NCBI GenBank assembly: GCA_012842235.1
Contig: DUTE01000337.1
Span: 1-11,028, forward strand
DNA length: 11,028 bases
Reading direction: 5' to 3'
DNA from: Bacillota bacterium
GTDB taxonomy: Bacteria > Bacillota > DTU065
Numbering within the stretch: position 1 is the stretch's first letter; the number at the start of each line of letters is the position of its first letter. Below, one piece after another: positions 1 through 5,090 of the stretch. The notes under the pieces are model-generated. The model was not told where the DNA came from. It saw only the letters and a list, made by a program, of their open reading frames with translations, and searched no databases. The position numbers and the translations under genes were made by a program.

Positions 1-1
1 G

Positions 2-1147
2 ACAGAGGTTATGTCGTTTATTGACAAGCGTTCAAAAGAAAAATCTCAAGCCCTTGCCCTTGAAAGAGGCAGTTTTCCTAACTTCGAAAAAAGTATTTAC
101 AAAGATGAATATAAAACACTACGTAATGCTACAACAACTACGATTGCTCCTACTGGCTCTATTAGCATTATTGCCAATTGCTCAAGTGGTATAGAGCCTC
201 TTTTTGCACTGTCTTTTGTCCGTACTATATTAGATGACCAAAGACTAATTGAGGTGCATCCTATATTTAAAGAGGTTGCACAAAGAGAAGGCTTTTATAG
301 TGACGAACTAATGGAAAGAATTGCTTTAGAAGGTTCAATACAACACATTGAAGAGATACCTGAAAAATGGCGTAGGATTTTTGTTACAGCACATGATATA
401 ACTCCTGAATGGCATATTCGTATGCAAGCAGCTTTCCAGCAAAGTGTTGACAATGCTGTCAGTAAAACTGTAAACTTCCCTAATGAAGCATCTAAAAATG
501 ATATTGCCGAAGTATTTCAATTAGCTTATCAACTTGGCTGTAAAGGGGTAACAGTTTATAGGGATGGTTCAAGACAGATGCAGGTGTTGAGCACAGGAAA
601 GACTAGCTCGTCTTCAAATGAGGACAAAGATATCATTAGTCCGAGAGAAAGGCCAAGTGTTACCTATGGTCGTACAGAAAAGATAAAAACAGGTTGTGGA
701 AGCCTATATGTAACCATAAATGAGGATGAAAATGGACTTTGCGAACTCTTTGCCCGCCTAGGTAAGTCAGGTGGTTGTGCATCTTCACAGATGGATGCCA
801 TAAGTAGGTTAATTTCCTTAGCAATGAGAGCAGGAGTTTCTACAGAGGCTATTTTAAAACACTTACGGGGAATTCGTTGCCCTTCACCGGCGTGGGTTGA
901 AGGTGGAGTTGTACTTTCATGTCCTGATGCCATAGGCTTAGCAATTGAAAATTATGTTAAATGGCGTAATAACGGAAATGGTAATGCAAGCGAGAAGGTA
1001 TCAGCTAATCTAGCAGAACCACCAATTATAGATCATTCCTTTTCAGAAGAAAGTTTGATGGGTGCTTGCCCTGAGTGTGGGGGACACATGAAACATGAAG
1101 ATGGTTGTATGACCTGTATCGCTTGTGGATTTTCTCGTTGCGGCTGA
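2..1147 (+). CDS. nrdJ: Adenosylcobalamin-dependent (class II) ribonucleotide reductase, C-terminal part; 5' end outside window
   Basis: This enzyme reduces ribonucleotides to deoxyribonucleotides with coenzyme B12 as radical source, so it works without oxygen. The frame is open to the left edge (T-E-V precede the first ATG at 11), and family members are much longer, so that ATG is internal and the N-terminal half, including the first catalytic cysteines, lies upstream. Visible, counting from the ATG at 11, are the class II loop RNATTTTIAPTGS (about 38-50), SSGIEP (58-63), LGCKGVTVYRDGSR near 173-186, and a TSCPD domain from about 225 to 295 (TGCGSLYVTINED ... GIRCPSPAW). The tail carries paired cysteines (CPEC, then CTCIAC and a final CG), the swinging disulfide-type end that re-reduces the active site in this family. 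Family identity is firm; only the missing N-terminus is unknown. Confidence 0.95.
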   Translation, partial: TEVMSFIDKRSKEKSQALALERGSFPNFEKSIYKDEYKTLRNATTTTIAPTGSISIIANCSSGIEPLFALSFVRTILDDQRLIEVHPIFKEVAQREGFYSDELMERIALEGSIQHIEEIPEKWRRIFVTAHDITPEWHIRMQAAFQQSVDNAVSKTVNFPNEASKNDIAEVFQLAYQLGCKGVTVYRDGSRQMQVLSTGKTSSSSNEDKDIISPRERPSVTYGRTEKIKTGCGSLYVTINEDENGLCELFARLGKSGGCASSQMDAISRLISLAMRAGVSTEAILKHLRGIRCPSPAWVEGGVVLSCPDAIGLAIENYVKWRNNGNGNASEKVSANLAEPPIIDHSFSEESLMGACPECGGHMKHEDGCMTCIACGFSRCG

Positions 1148-1182
1148 GAGGATATTTGAGTTTATGCACCAAATATCTTTTT
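1148..1182 (+). terminator. Possible weak intrinsic terminator after nrdJ
   Basis: GATATTTG (1151-1158) pairs perfectly with CAAATATC (1170-1177), an 8-bp AT-rich stem that can extend by two or three more pairs at its base. The loop is 11 nt, and five T residues follow at 1178-1182. The stem is weak and the loop large, so termination may be partial and the next gene may receive read-through. Confidence 0.4.
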
Positions 1183-1203
1183 GATAGCACTATATTATTA
1201 TAT

Positions 1204-1233
1204 AAGGAGATGGCAATGGTAAAATGGCATTGA
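1204..1233 (+). promoter_or_regulatory. Shine-Dalgarno with a 5-codon overlapping mini-ORF in front of the isomerase start
   Basis: The AAGGAG at 1204-1209 is 14 nt from the only usable isomerase start (ATG 1224), which is too far for normal initiation. It is 6 nt from an ATG at 1216 in another frame. That ATG opens ATG-GTA-AAA-TGG-CAT-TGA and stops at 1231-1233, just past the real start. The layout would suit translational coupling by stop and restart. No in-frame ATG, GTG or TTG exists between the upstream stop at 1203 and 1224. Confidence 0.4.
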
Positions 1234-2000
1234 AAATTGGCGTTATACAGCCATCATTCAGATTACCTCTCAAAGAAGCACTTGCAAAAGCTAGAGAAGT
1301 GGGTGCCGATGGTGTACAACTTTGGGTGGCAAGTGGTGAACTTGACCCAGATAACTTGACAGAAACAGGAAAGAAAGATCTTTTGCACCATTTGGAAAAA
1401 AACAAATTAGAGATCTCAGCGGTTTGCGGAGATATTGGTGGTTTTGTTCACGAAGAAGGCTTAGAAGAACGTATTGCCAAGACCAAACGTATCGTTGATC
1501 TAGCAATGGAACTTGAAAGCCCAATTGTGACAACGCATATTGGTACTATTCCTGAAGATTGGAAAGAGACTAAAGAAGGTAAAATGATGTTTGAAGCAGT
1601 CAAGGAAGTAGCTAAATATGCAGAAAACCGCGGAGCATTTCTTGCTAGTGAAACAGGGCCAGAAAGCCCCGATCTTATGAAGGAATTTCTTGATGCTGTT
1701 GATAGCAAAGGTATTGCTGTAAACTATGATCCAGCCAATTTAGTTATGAGAGGCTTCGATTATCTTGGTGGAGTTAAGATTTTAGCACCTTATATAGTTC
1801 ATACCCATGCAAAAGATGGTATAAGAAGAGATGGCCGTGGCCGTGAGGTAGCTCTTGGCGATGGTGATGTCAATTGGGATGCTTATATAGCTGAAATGCG
1901 CTCTATTGGTTTTGATGGCTTTTTTACAATTGAAAGAGAAGTCGGTGACGATCCTGTCGCAGATATCAAAAAAGCAGTTGATTTTCTTAGAAGATACTAA
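1224..2000 (+). CDS. Sugar phosphate isomerase/epimerase-like TIM-barrel protein (xylose isomerase-like / AP endonuclease 2 fold)
   Basis: The 258-residue protein fits the single-domain xylose-isomerase-like TIM barrel. Strand-end motifs appear in order: KIGVIQPSF (4-12), GADGVQLW (27-34), ISAVCGDIGG (64-73), TTHIG (103-107), SETGPE (142-147), VNYDPANLVM (166-175), HTHAKDG (193-199), LGDGDVNWDAY (211-221) and TIEREVGDD (235-243). E143, D169, H195 and E237 are the probable divalent-metal ligands by family pattern. Members act as sugar or sugar-phosphate isomerases or epimerases in the cytoplasm, but the family is broad and nothing here fixes the substrate; endonuclease activity is unlikely for this short type. 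It is a lone gene, bounded by a weak hairpin upstream and a strong one downstream. Its start has an oddly distant ribosome binding site. No transporter or sugar kinase lies next to it. Confidence 0.85.
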   Translation: MALKIGVIQPSFRLPLKEALAKAREVGADGVQLWVASGELDPDNLTETGKKDLLHHLEKNKLEISAVCGDIGGFVHEEGLEERIAKTKRIVDLAMELESPIVTTHIGTIPEDWKETKEGKMMFEAVKEVAKYAENRGAFLASETGPESPDLMKEFLDAVDSKGIAVNYDPANLVMRGFDYLGGVKILAPYIVHTHAKDGIRRDGRGREVALGDGDVNWDAYIAEMRSIGFDGFFTIEREVGDDPVADIKKAVDFLRRY

Positions 2001-2002
2001 AG

Positions 2003-2034
2003 ACAAGCCTGCCAGATTTTGCTGGCAGGCTTGT
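2003..2034 (+). terminator. Hairpin terminator after the isomerase gene
   Basis: ACAAGCCTGCCAG (2003-2015) and CTGGCAGGCTTGT (2022-2034) form a perfect 13-bp stem with a 6-nt loop, two bases after the stop codon. The T tract is poor (TTGTTCT, partly within the stem), so it may terminate or mainly protect the 3' end of the transcript. Confidence 0.7.
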
Positions 2035-2036
2035 TC

Positions 2037-2059
2037 TGATAATATATAATTAATTATCA
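2037..2059 (+). promoter_or_regulatory. Candidate -10 box inside an AT-rich inverted repeat upstream of the small membrane protein
   Basis: TATAAT at 2045-2050 is a perfect -10 hexamer lying inside a dyad, TGATAAT (2037-2043) and ATTATCA (2053-2059). I see no good -35 at 16-18 nt spacing, because that position falls in the terminator stem. The half sites resemble Fur-box halves (GATAAT/ATTATC), but the spacing of 9 nt differs from the usual 1 nt. Promoter and operator roles are inferred. Confidence 0.3.
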
Positions 2060-2083
2060 TATACAAGAAATGGAGGTGGATTT

Positions 2084-2227
2084 ATGCATTGGATCTTTTA
2101 TTTGGTTGCTCTGATGAATATAGCTACTGGTGCTCTTTATATCAAGCGCCGTAACAAAAAATATGCCTTACTTAGCTTTATAGTTGCTGGTGTTGTGCTT
2201 GTTTTAGGATATATACTTAAGGTTTAA
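2084..2227 (+). CDS. Small two-helix membrane protein, 47 residues, function unknown
   Basis: The frame runs from ATG 2084 to TAA 2225-2227 behind a strong ribosome binding site (GGAGGTGG, 2072-2079). The product has a hydrophobic segment at about 3-20 (WIFYLVALMNIATGALYI), a basic turn KRRNKK (21-26), and a second hydrophobic segment at about 29-45 (LLSFIVAGVVLVLGYIL). By the positive-inside rule it is a helical hairpin with the turn in the cytoplasm and both ends outside. I do not recognise a family. It follows the isomerase terminator and has a candidate -10 of its own. Its last four bases overlap the end of the convergent sleB-like gene, so no terminator fits between them. The strong ribosome binding site, clean hydrophobic pattern and suitable length support a real gene, although it is short enough to be missed by automatic gene finders. 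Confidence 0.7.
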   Translation: MHWIFYLVALMNIATGALYIKRRNKKYALLSFIVAGVVLVLGYILKV

Positions 2228-2976
2228 CGAGCAAAAACATGATTGCCGATACGACGGACTACAGGTCGAGTTAAAATCCAGTTCCAGCCGTTGATCTTGT
2301 CAGGGTTGTAGAAAAATACGCTACCATAGCTAGGATCCCAGCCAGATATAGCAGCCTGTGCGGCTTGTATAGCACTTTGACTTGCAGGTTGGTAGATACG
2401 ACCATTGCTAACAACTTCAAAGGCGCTTTTTTGGTAAACAACACCCTCTAAGGTGTTAGGGAAGCGCGAATCCTTAAGGCGATTCATAACAACGGCAGCA
2501 ACTGCAACTTTTCCTTCATATGGTTCAGATTCTGCCTCTGAATGCACAAGTCTTGCTAAGAGATCTTGATCAACAGAAGGTTGGTAAGGATTGGCTGATC
2601 GAGATGGAAGTTTTAATTTCTGACCAGGATAAATATTATCGCTATAAAGTTGATTTAGTGATTTGATAGTACTTACTGTAGTTTGAGACTTATTGGCGAT
2701 TATCCAGAGGGTATCACCCCATTCTACAGTATAGGTTGTGTGGTTTGTAGTTGTCTCAGGGGTGACAATGACTTGACCTGGGTAGATCATGTTGCCAAGG
2801 CCAGGATTTAAGCGTGCGAGTGTGTTTACATCGGTTCCTAGTCTTGTGGAGATTTTCCAGAGAGTATCCCCTGACTTTACTGTGTAAGTGCCTGCAGATA
2901 CTATTAATGAAAGAACAGAGAATATCACCAGAAATAAAAGAGATTTTCCCAGGCTTTTATTGTTTTTAAAACTCAA
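2224..2976 (-). CDS. sleB: Secreted SleB/CwlJ-type cell wall hydrolase with two LysM domains
   Basis: The protein is predicted to be exported and to cleave peptidoglycan, in this family usually spore cortex during germination. From the TTG at 2976 (250 residues) it has a basic N-terminus MSFKNNKSLGKS, a hydrophobic core LLFLVIFSVLSLIV and a likely cleavage site near VSA-G (about 28). LysM 1 spans about 31-73 (YTVKSGDTLWKI) and LysM 2 about 81-123 (YTVEWGDTLWII). The Hydrolase_2 domain covers about 139-250 (HSEAESEPYEGKVAVAAVVMNR ... IGNHVFAR), with the first Glu of HSEAESEP (E147) as the expected catalytic acid. A longer frame from TTG 2994 exists, but the ribosome binding site lies inside it, so I chose 2976. 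Bacillus SleB carries a PG_binding_1 domain and a ypeB partner; here LysM domains replace the former and no ypeB is adjacent. The symbol denotes family membership rather than proven orthology. Confidence 0.9.
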   Translation of the reverse strand: MSFKNNKSLGKSLLFLVIFSVLSLIVSAGTYTVKSGDTLWKISTRLGTDVNTLARLNPGLGNMIYPGQVIVTPETTTNHTTYTVEWGDTLWIIANKSQTTVSTIKSLNQLYSDNIYPGQKLKLPSRSANPYQPSVDQDLLARLVHSEAESEPYEGKVAVAAVVMNRLKDSRFPNTLEGVVYQKSAFEVVSNGRIYQPASQSAIQAAQAAISGWDPSYGSVFFYNPDKINGWNWILTRPVVRRIGNHVFAR

Positions 2977-2983
2977 AGATGGT

Positions 2984-2990
2984 CCTCCTT
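2984..2990 (-). promoter_or_regulatory. Ribosome binding site that fixes the sleB start
   Basis: Read on the minus strand, AAGGAGG (2990 down to 2984) stands 7 nt before TTG 2976. It lies inside the longer frame that opens at TTG 2994, so the first six codons of that frame are not translated. The true product starts MSFKNNKS. Confidence 0.85.
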
Positions 2991-3036
2991 CCAAACTTTG
3001 ATATTTTTCGCCTAAGACAAACTCAGGCTACTATTG

Positions 3037-3065
3037 ATTATAAAGTCTTTATGAATTGGTGTCAT
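3037..3065 (-). promoter_or_regulatory. Sigma-A-like promoter for the sleB-like gene
   Basis: On the minus strand, ATGACA (3065-3060) is separated by exactly 17 nt from TATAAT (3042-3037), matching five of six and six of six consensus bases. Initiation near 3030 would leave a leader of about 54 nt. I found no good forespore sigma-G pattern in this stretch. If used, this promoter implies vegetative rather than purely forespore expression. Confidence 0.6.
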
Positions 3066-3097
3066 TGCACTATTTCTGGAAGGAAAACCAATCATGG

Positions 3098-3153
3098 AAA
3101 AAAACAACAGCCAGTCAGATACCTGAAAAAGTTTTTCAGGCTTTTGGCTGGCT
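3098..3153 (-). terminator. Nested palindrome in the sleB/spmA divergent region, terminator-like on the minus strand
   Basis: The inner arms CCTGAAAAA (3122-3130) and TTTTTCAGG (3132-3140) are perfect complements around one G. They are flanked by the outer arms AGCCAG (3109-3114) and CTGGCT (3148-3153). Read on the minus strand, the outer stem is followed by GTTG and seven T residues (3104-3098), the form of an intrinsic terminator, yet no minus-strand gene lies upstream. It could block antisense transcription from spmA toward sleB, or be a protein-binding site between the two promoters. Confidence 0.45.
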
Positions 3154-3154
3154 A

Positions 3155-3184
3155 TTAATATTAGAAAACTCCTTACCATATAGT
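3155..3184 (+). promoter_or_regulatory. Candidate sigma-E (mother-cell) promoter for spmA-spmB
   Basis: TTAATATT (3155-3162) matches seven of eight positions of the Bacillus sigma-E -35 pattern GKMATATT. CATATAGT (3177-3184) matches six of eight of the -10 pattern CATACAMT, and the 14-nt gap is the usual spacing. Initiation near 3190 would give a very short leader that begins at the ribosome binding site. The expected mother-cell expression of spmAB fits, but clostridial sigma-E sites vary and this rests on pattern only. Confidence 0.45.
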
Positions 3185-3203
3185 TTGGCAAGGAGGGGTA
3201 TTA

Positions 3204-3761
3204 ATGAGCTTTTTGTGGTGCATATTAATGATTGTTGGAATTTTATCGGCCTTGTGGGAAAAAAAGCCAGATAGGCTTCTTCAAGCTATTTTAGAAGGTA
3301 GCAAAGATGCTCTAGATTATTCGCTGACCCTTATTGGTATTATGGCTTTTTGGTCAGGCATATATGGAATTATAGAAAAAACAGGAAGTTTATCTTTCTT
3401 GACTAAGAATATAGCTAGGCCCGTATTTAAATCTATTTTTAGAAAACCACTAAAAAAGAATGAAGAAGAGGCTGTTTTTGCTAGTATTGCTGCAAATCTC
3501 TTAGGTCTAGGTAATACAGCAACTGTATGGGGCTTAAAAGCTATGCAGGAATTAAAAAAAGGTGATCATCTAACACCTAATATTGCAACCTTCTTAATAC
3601 TTTTAAGCAGTGGACTTACTGTCTTTCCTTCTTCAGTCATTAATCTAAGAGCTGCACTAGGCTCAAAAAATCCAGCGATTATTTGGCTACCAGCATTAGT
3701 TTCATCTTCGGTGTGTACAGTGGCTGCCCTTTTACTCGATAGGATTTGGGGTGAAAGGTAG
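3204..3761 (+). CDS. spmA: Spore maturation protein A, nucleoside-recognition (Gate) domain membrane protein
   Basis: SpmA and SpmB act together in dehydrating the spore core, which gives heat resistance; their transported substrate, if any, is unknown. This 185-residue protein is close to the family length. It has an N-terminal membrane segment (2-17), a second at about 38-54 (YSLTLIGIMAFWSGIYG), the signature ANLLGLGNTAT (about 97-107) followed by GLKAMQELK, and C-terminal segments holding FLILLSSGLTVFPSSVINLRAALGSKNPA. AGGAGGGG (3191-3198) stands 5 nt before ATG 3204. A different-frame reading overlapping the start is a shadow. The gene overlaps spmB by one base, so they are cotranscribed and probably coupled. 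The residues after GNTAT (VW) and around LLSSGLTVFPSS differ from the NTAGLTLIPTT type I remember for Bacillus, which suggests a diverged member. The dacB gene that precedes spmA in Bacillus is absent here. Confidence 0.92.
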   Translation: MSFLWCILMIVGILSALWEKKPDRLLQAILEGSKDALDYSLTLIGIMAFWSGIYGIIEKTGSLSFLTKNIARPVFKSIFRKPLKKNEEEAVFASIAANLLGLGNTATVWGLKAMQELKKGDHLTPNIATFLILLSSGLTVFPSSVINLRAALGSKNPAIIWLPALVSSSVCTVAALLLDRIWGER

Positions 3762-4270
3762 TGAGCCAATATATACCGGCACTAATTGTTCTAATAAGTA
3801 TTATTATGGGTATAAGGTATAAAACCGATGTATATGAAAACTTCTTACAAGGGGCTCAAGCAGGGATTAAAGCTCTTTGGCGAATTTTTCCTACTATTTT
3901 GGGAATATTTATTGCCCTATCAATGGTTAGAAACAGTCTACTTTGGTGGTATATAATAGATAAGGTAGGTTTTATCTTAAAACCATTAGGTGTTTCTGAG
4001 GAGTTAATTCCACTTATTATAATGAGGCCGTTTTCTGGCTCAGCTTCACTAGCAGTATTGACAAAGATTCTTTCAGAACAAGGAGCAGATTCACTAACAG
4101 GACTGATTGCTTCAACTTTTATGGCTAGTACAGAAACAGTAGTATATGTAGTGATGACCTATTTGGCATCGATACAGCTTAAAAAAAGTCGCCATATATT
4201 TTTAGTGATAATTTTAACACAGCTAATTGGGATTTTTTGTACAATATTTTTATGGAGTCTTCTGTCATAG
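3761..4270 (+). CDS. spmB: Spore maturation protein B, nucleoside-recognition (Gate) domain membrane protein
   Basis: This is the partner of SpmA in spore core dehydration, a membrane protein of 169 residues. It has an N-terminal segment (5-18, IPALIVLISIIMGI), the Gate-type entry YENFLQGAQAGIKALWRIFPTILGIFIAL (about 25-53), the signature RPFSGSAS (about 89-96), and GADSLTGLIASTFMASTETVVYV (about 108-130), then a last hydrophobic helix (about 145-168). The GTG at 3761 shares its G with the spmA stop codon, and GGGGTGAAAGG upstream serves as ribosome binding site. No terminator is visible between its stop and the next gene, which has its own promoter-like sequence 37 bases downstream. The paired order spmA-spmB and both signatures make the identity secure. 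Confidence 0.93.
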   Translation: MSQYIPALIVLISIIMGIRYKTDVYENFLQGAQAGIKALWRIFPTILGIFIALSMVRNSLLWWYIIDKVGFILKPLGVSEELIPLIIMRPFSGSASLAVLTKILSEQGADSLTGLIASTFMASTETVVYVVMTYLASIQLKKSRHIFLVIILTQLIGIFCTIFLWSLLS

Positions 4271-4306
4271 TTTATAGTATATCCCATGGTTTAATAAATG
4301 ATGTGC

Positions 4307-4315
4307 TGTTATAAT
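4307..4315 (+). promoter_or_regulatory. Extended -10 promoter for the DUF151 gene
   Basis: TGTTATAAT (4307-4315) is a perfect extended -10 (TG, one base, TATAAT). The -35 region is poor, as is common for this promoter type. Initiation near 4322 gives a leader of about 22 nt containing the ribosome binding site. The in-frame ATG at 4314 lies within this element and would not be transcribed. Confidence 0.6.
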
Positions 4316-4329
4316 GAGTTTTAGACCGA

Positions 4330-4337
4330 AAGGGGTG
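4330..4337 (+). promoter_or_regulatory. Ribosome binding site that fixes the DUF151 start
   Basis: AAGGGGTG (4330-4337) sits 6 nt before TTG 4344. The upstream in-frame ATG at 4314 has no ribosome binding site, so the TTG is preferred. Confidence 0.75.
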
Positions 4338-4343
4338 AGCATT

Positions 4344-4865
4344 TTGATAGAGGTAAAAGTTCGAGGAGTGGGCATAGACCCCAAAACCATGAGTACGGTT
4401 TTATTATTATCTAGTGGCGAAAAGATCTTGCCGATATTAATCGGTGTGGCAGAAGCAACAGCTATAGCTTCTGAGTTAGAAGGCAATAAAAGTATTAGAC
4501 CACAGACCCATGATTTAATGATACAGATTATGGAAAAATTAGAAAGTAAAGTTGAAAAAGTTTCTATTACTGATGTTAAGGATAACACTTATTATGCAAT
4601 TATAACTGTCGTTCAGGAGAGTGCTGAGGGTGCTTCAGAAAAGCTAGAGATCGATGCTCGCCCTAGTGATGCTGTAGCCTTAGCCTTAAAAAGTGGTGCT
4701 CCTATCTATATAAGCGACAAACTTGCAGATGAATTAGTTCTTATGGAGATTGAAACGGCAGGCACCTTACCTAAGGAGCCTATAGCGAAAGATGAGGTAG
4801 AGGCATTCAAACAATTTCTTGATGAGGCCTCTCCTGAAGAGTGGAATCGCTTTCTAAGCCGCTAA
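4344..4865 (+). CDS. Bifunctional nuclease (BFN / DUF151) domain protein
   Basis: From TTG 4344 the product is 173 residues, MIEVKVRGVGIDPKT onward. The single DUF151 domain fills residues 1 to about 140, with the core patterns EKILPILIGVAEATAIASELEG, RPQTHDLM, VSITDVKDNTYYAIITV and IDARPSDAVALALKSGAPIYIS. A charged tail with EAFKQFLDEASPEEWNRF follows, in the position where some relatives carry a UvrB/UvrC-like segment. Plant and some bacterial relatives have been described as nucleases with RNase and DNase activity, but the role in Firmicutes is not established. A frame from ATG 4314 is ten codons longer, but that ATG lies inside the promoter and lacks a ribosome binding site. The gene is monocistronic by appearance: its own extended -10 upstream and a strong terminator directly downstream. 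Confidence 0.88.
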   Translation: MIEVKVRGVGIDPKTMSTVLLLSSGEKILPILIGVAEATAIASELEGNKSIRPQTHDLMIQIMEKLESKVEKVSITDVKDNTYYAIITVVQESAEGASEKLEIDARPSDAVALALKSGAPIYISDKLADELVLMEIETAGTLPKEPIAKDEVEAFKQFLDEASPEEWNRFLSR

Positions 4866-4889
4866 CTTAAATCTTTAACTAAAATGAGG

Positions 4890-4923
4890 AAAACGCTGTT
4901 TTTTGACAGCGTTTTTCTTTTTT
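4890..4923 (+). terminator. Strong intrinsic terminator after the DUF151 gene
   Basis: AAAACGCTGT (4890-4899) pairs perfectly with ACAGCGTTTT (4906-4915) around a 6-nt loop, and the transcript then continues in a nearly pure T tract to 4923. It separates the DUF151 gene from the flagellar operon. Confidence 0.92.
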
Positions 4924-5037
4924 GTCTAAATAACAGGACTAAAGGACTACGCTAAAGAAAAAGTAACTTATAGGTTTGTGGTGAATAGGATATATGAAGA
5001 TAAAATTAACTAAGTTATAAATGAGCCTAATTAATCA
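4924..5037 (+). other. AT-rich intergenic stretch with no gene seen
   Basis: The whole gap between the DUF151 gene and flgB is 311 bases (4866-5176). After the terminator, this part has only very short frames without ribosome binding sites and no RNA gene I recognise. A small tandem GGACTAAA/GGACTA at 4936-4949 is the only repeat noted. Upstream regulator sites for the flagellar operon could lie here, but I cannot identify one. Confidence 0.5.
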
Positions 5038-5066
5038 ATGAGAAAGCTTGTAAATTCATGTATAAT
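5038..5066 (+). promoter_or_regulatory. Candidate sigma-A-type promoter for the flagellar operon
   Basis: TATAAT at 5061-5066 is a perfect -10 with a weak -35 (ATGAGA, 5038-5043, four of six) at 17-nt spacing. Initiation near 5073 would give a leader of about 104 nt. I found no sigma-D type (TAAA, GCCGATAT) or sigma-54 pattern. Confidence 0.5.
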
Positions 5067-5078
5067 CTGTATATGAAT
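5054..5078 (+). repeat. Inverted repeat spanning the flgB -10 box
   Basis: ATTCATGTATA (5054-5064) and TGTATATGAAT (5068-5078) are complementary over 11 positions (two as G-T) around a 3-base centre. Flanking TTGTAA (starting 5048) and TTACAA (5088-5093 region) add an outer dyad. Because it covers the -10 and likely start point, it could be an operator. No regulator can be named. Confidence 0.4.
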
Positions 5079-5090
5079 ACATCTTTCCTT

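Noticed and set aside
3094..3126. Ten-codon mini-ORF (MEKNNSQSDT) with AAGGA upstream and its stop codon inside the palindrome, resembling an attenuator leader peptide
   Set aside because: The candidate spmA promoter is downstream of it, no other plus-strand promoter is visible upstream, and the peptide has no run of a regulatory amino acid.
3056..3274. 72-residue plus-strand frame overlapping the start of spmA
   Set aside because: TTG start without ribosome binding site, overlaps the well-supported spmA in another frame, no recognisable domain.
4936..4949. Tandem GGACTAAA/GGACTA before the flagellar operon
   Set aside because: Less than two full copies; too short to call a repeat element or binding site.
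5038..5076. Short frame MRKLVNSCIICI in the flgB upstream region
   Set aside because: No ribosome binding site, and it runs through the probable -10 and start point.
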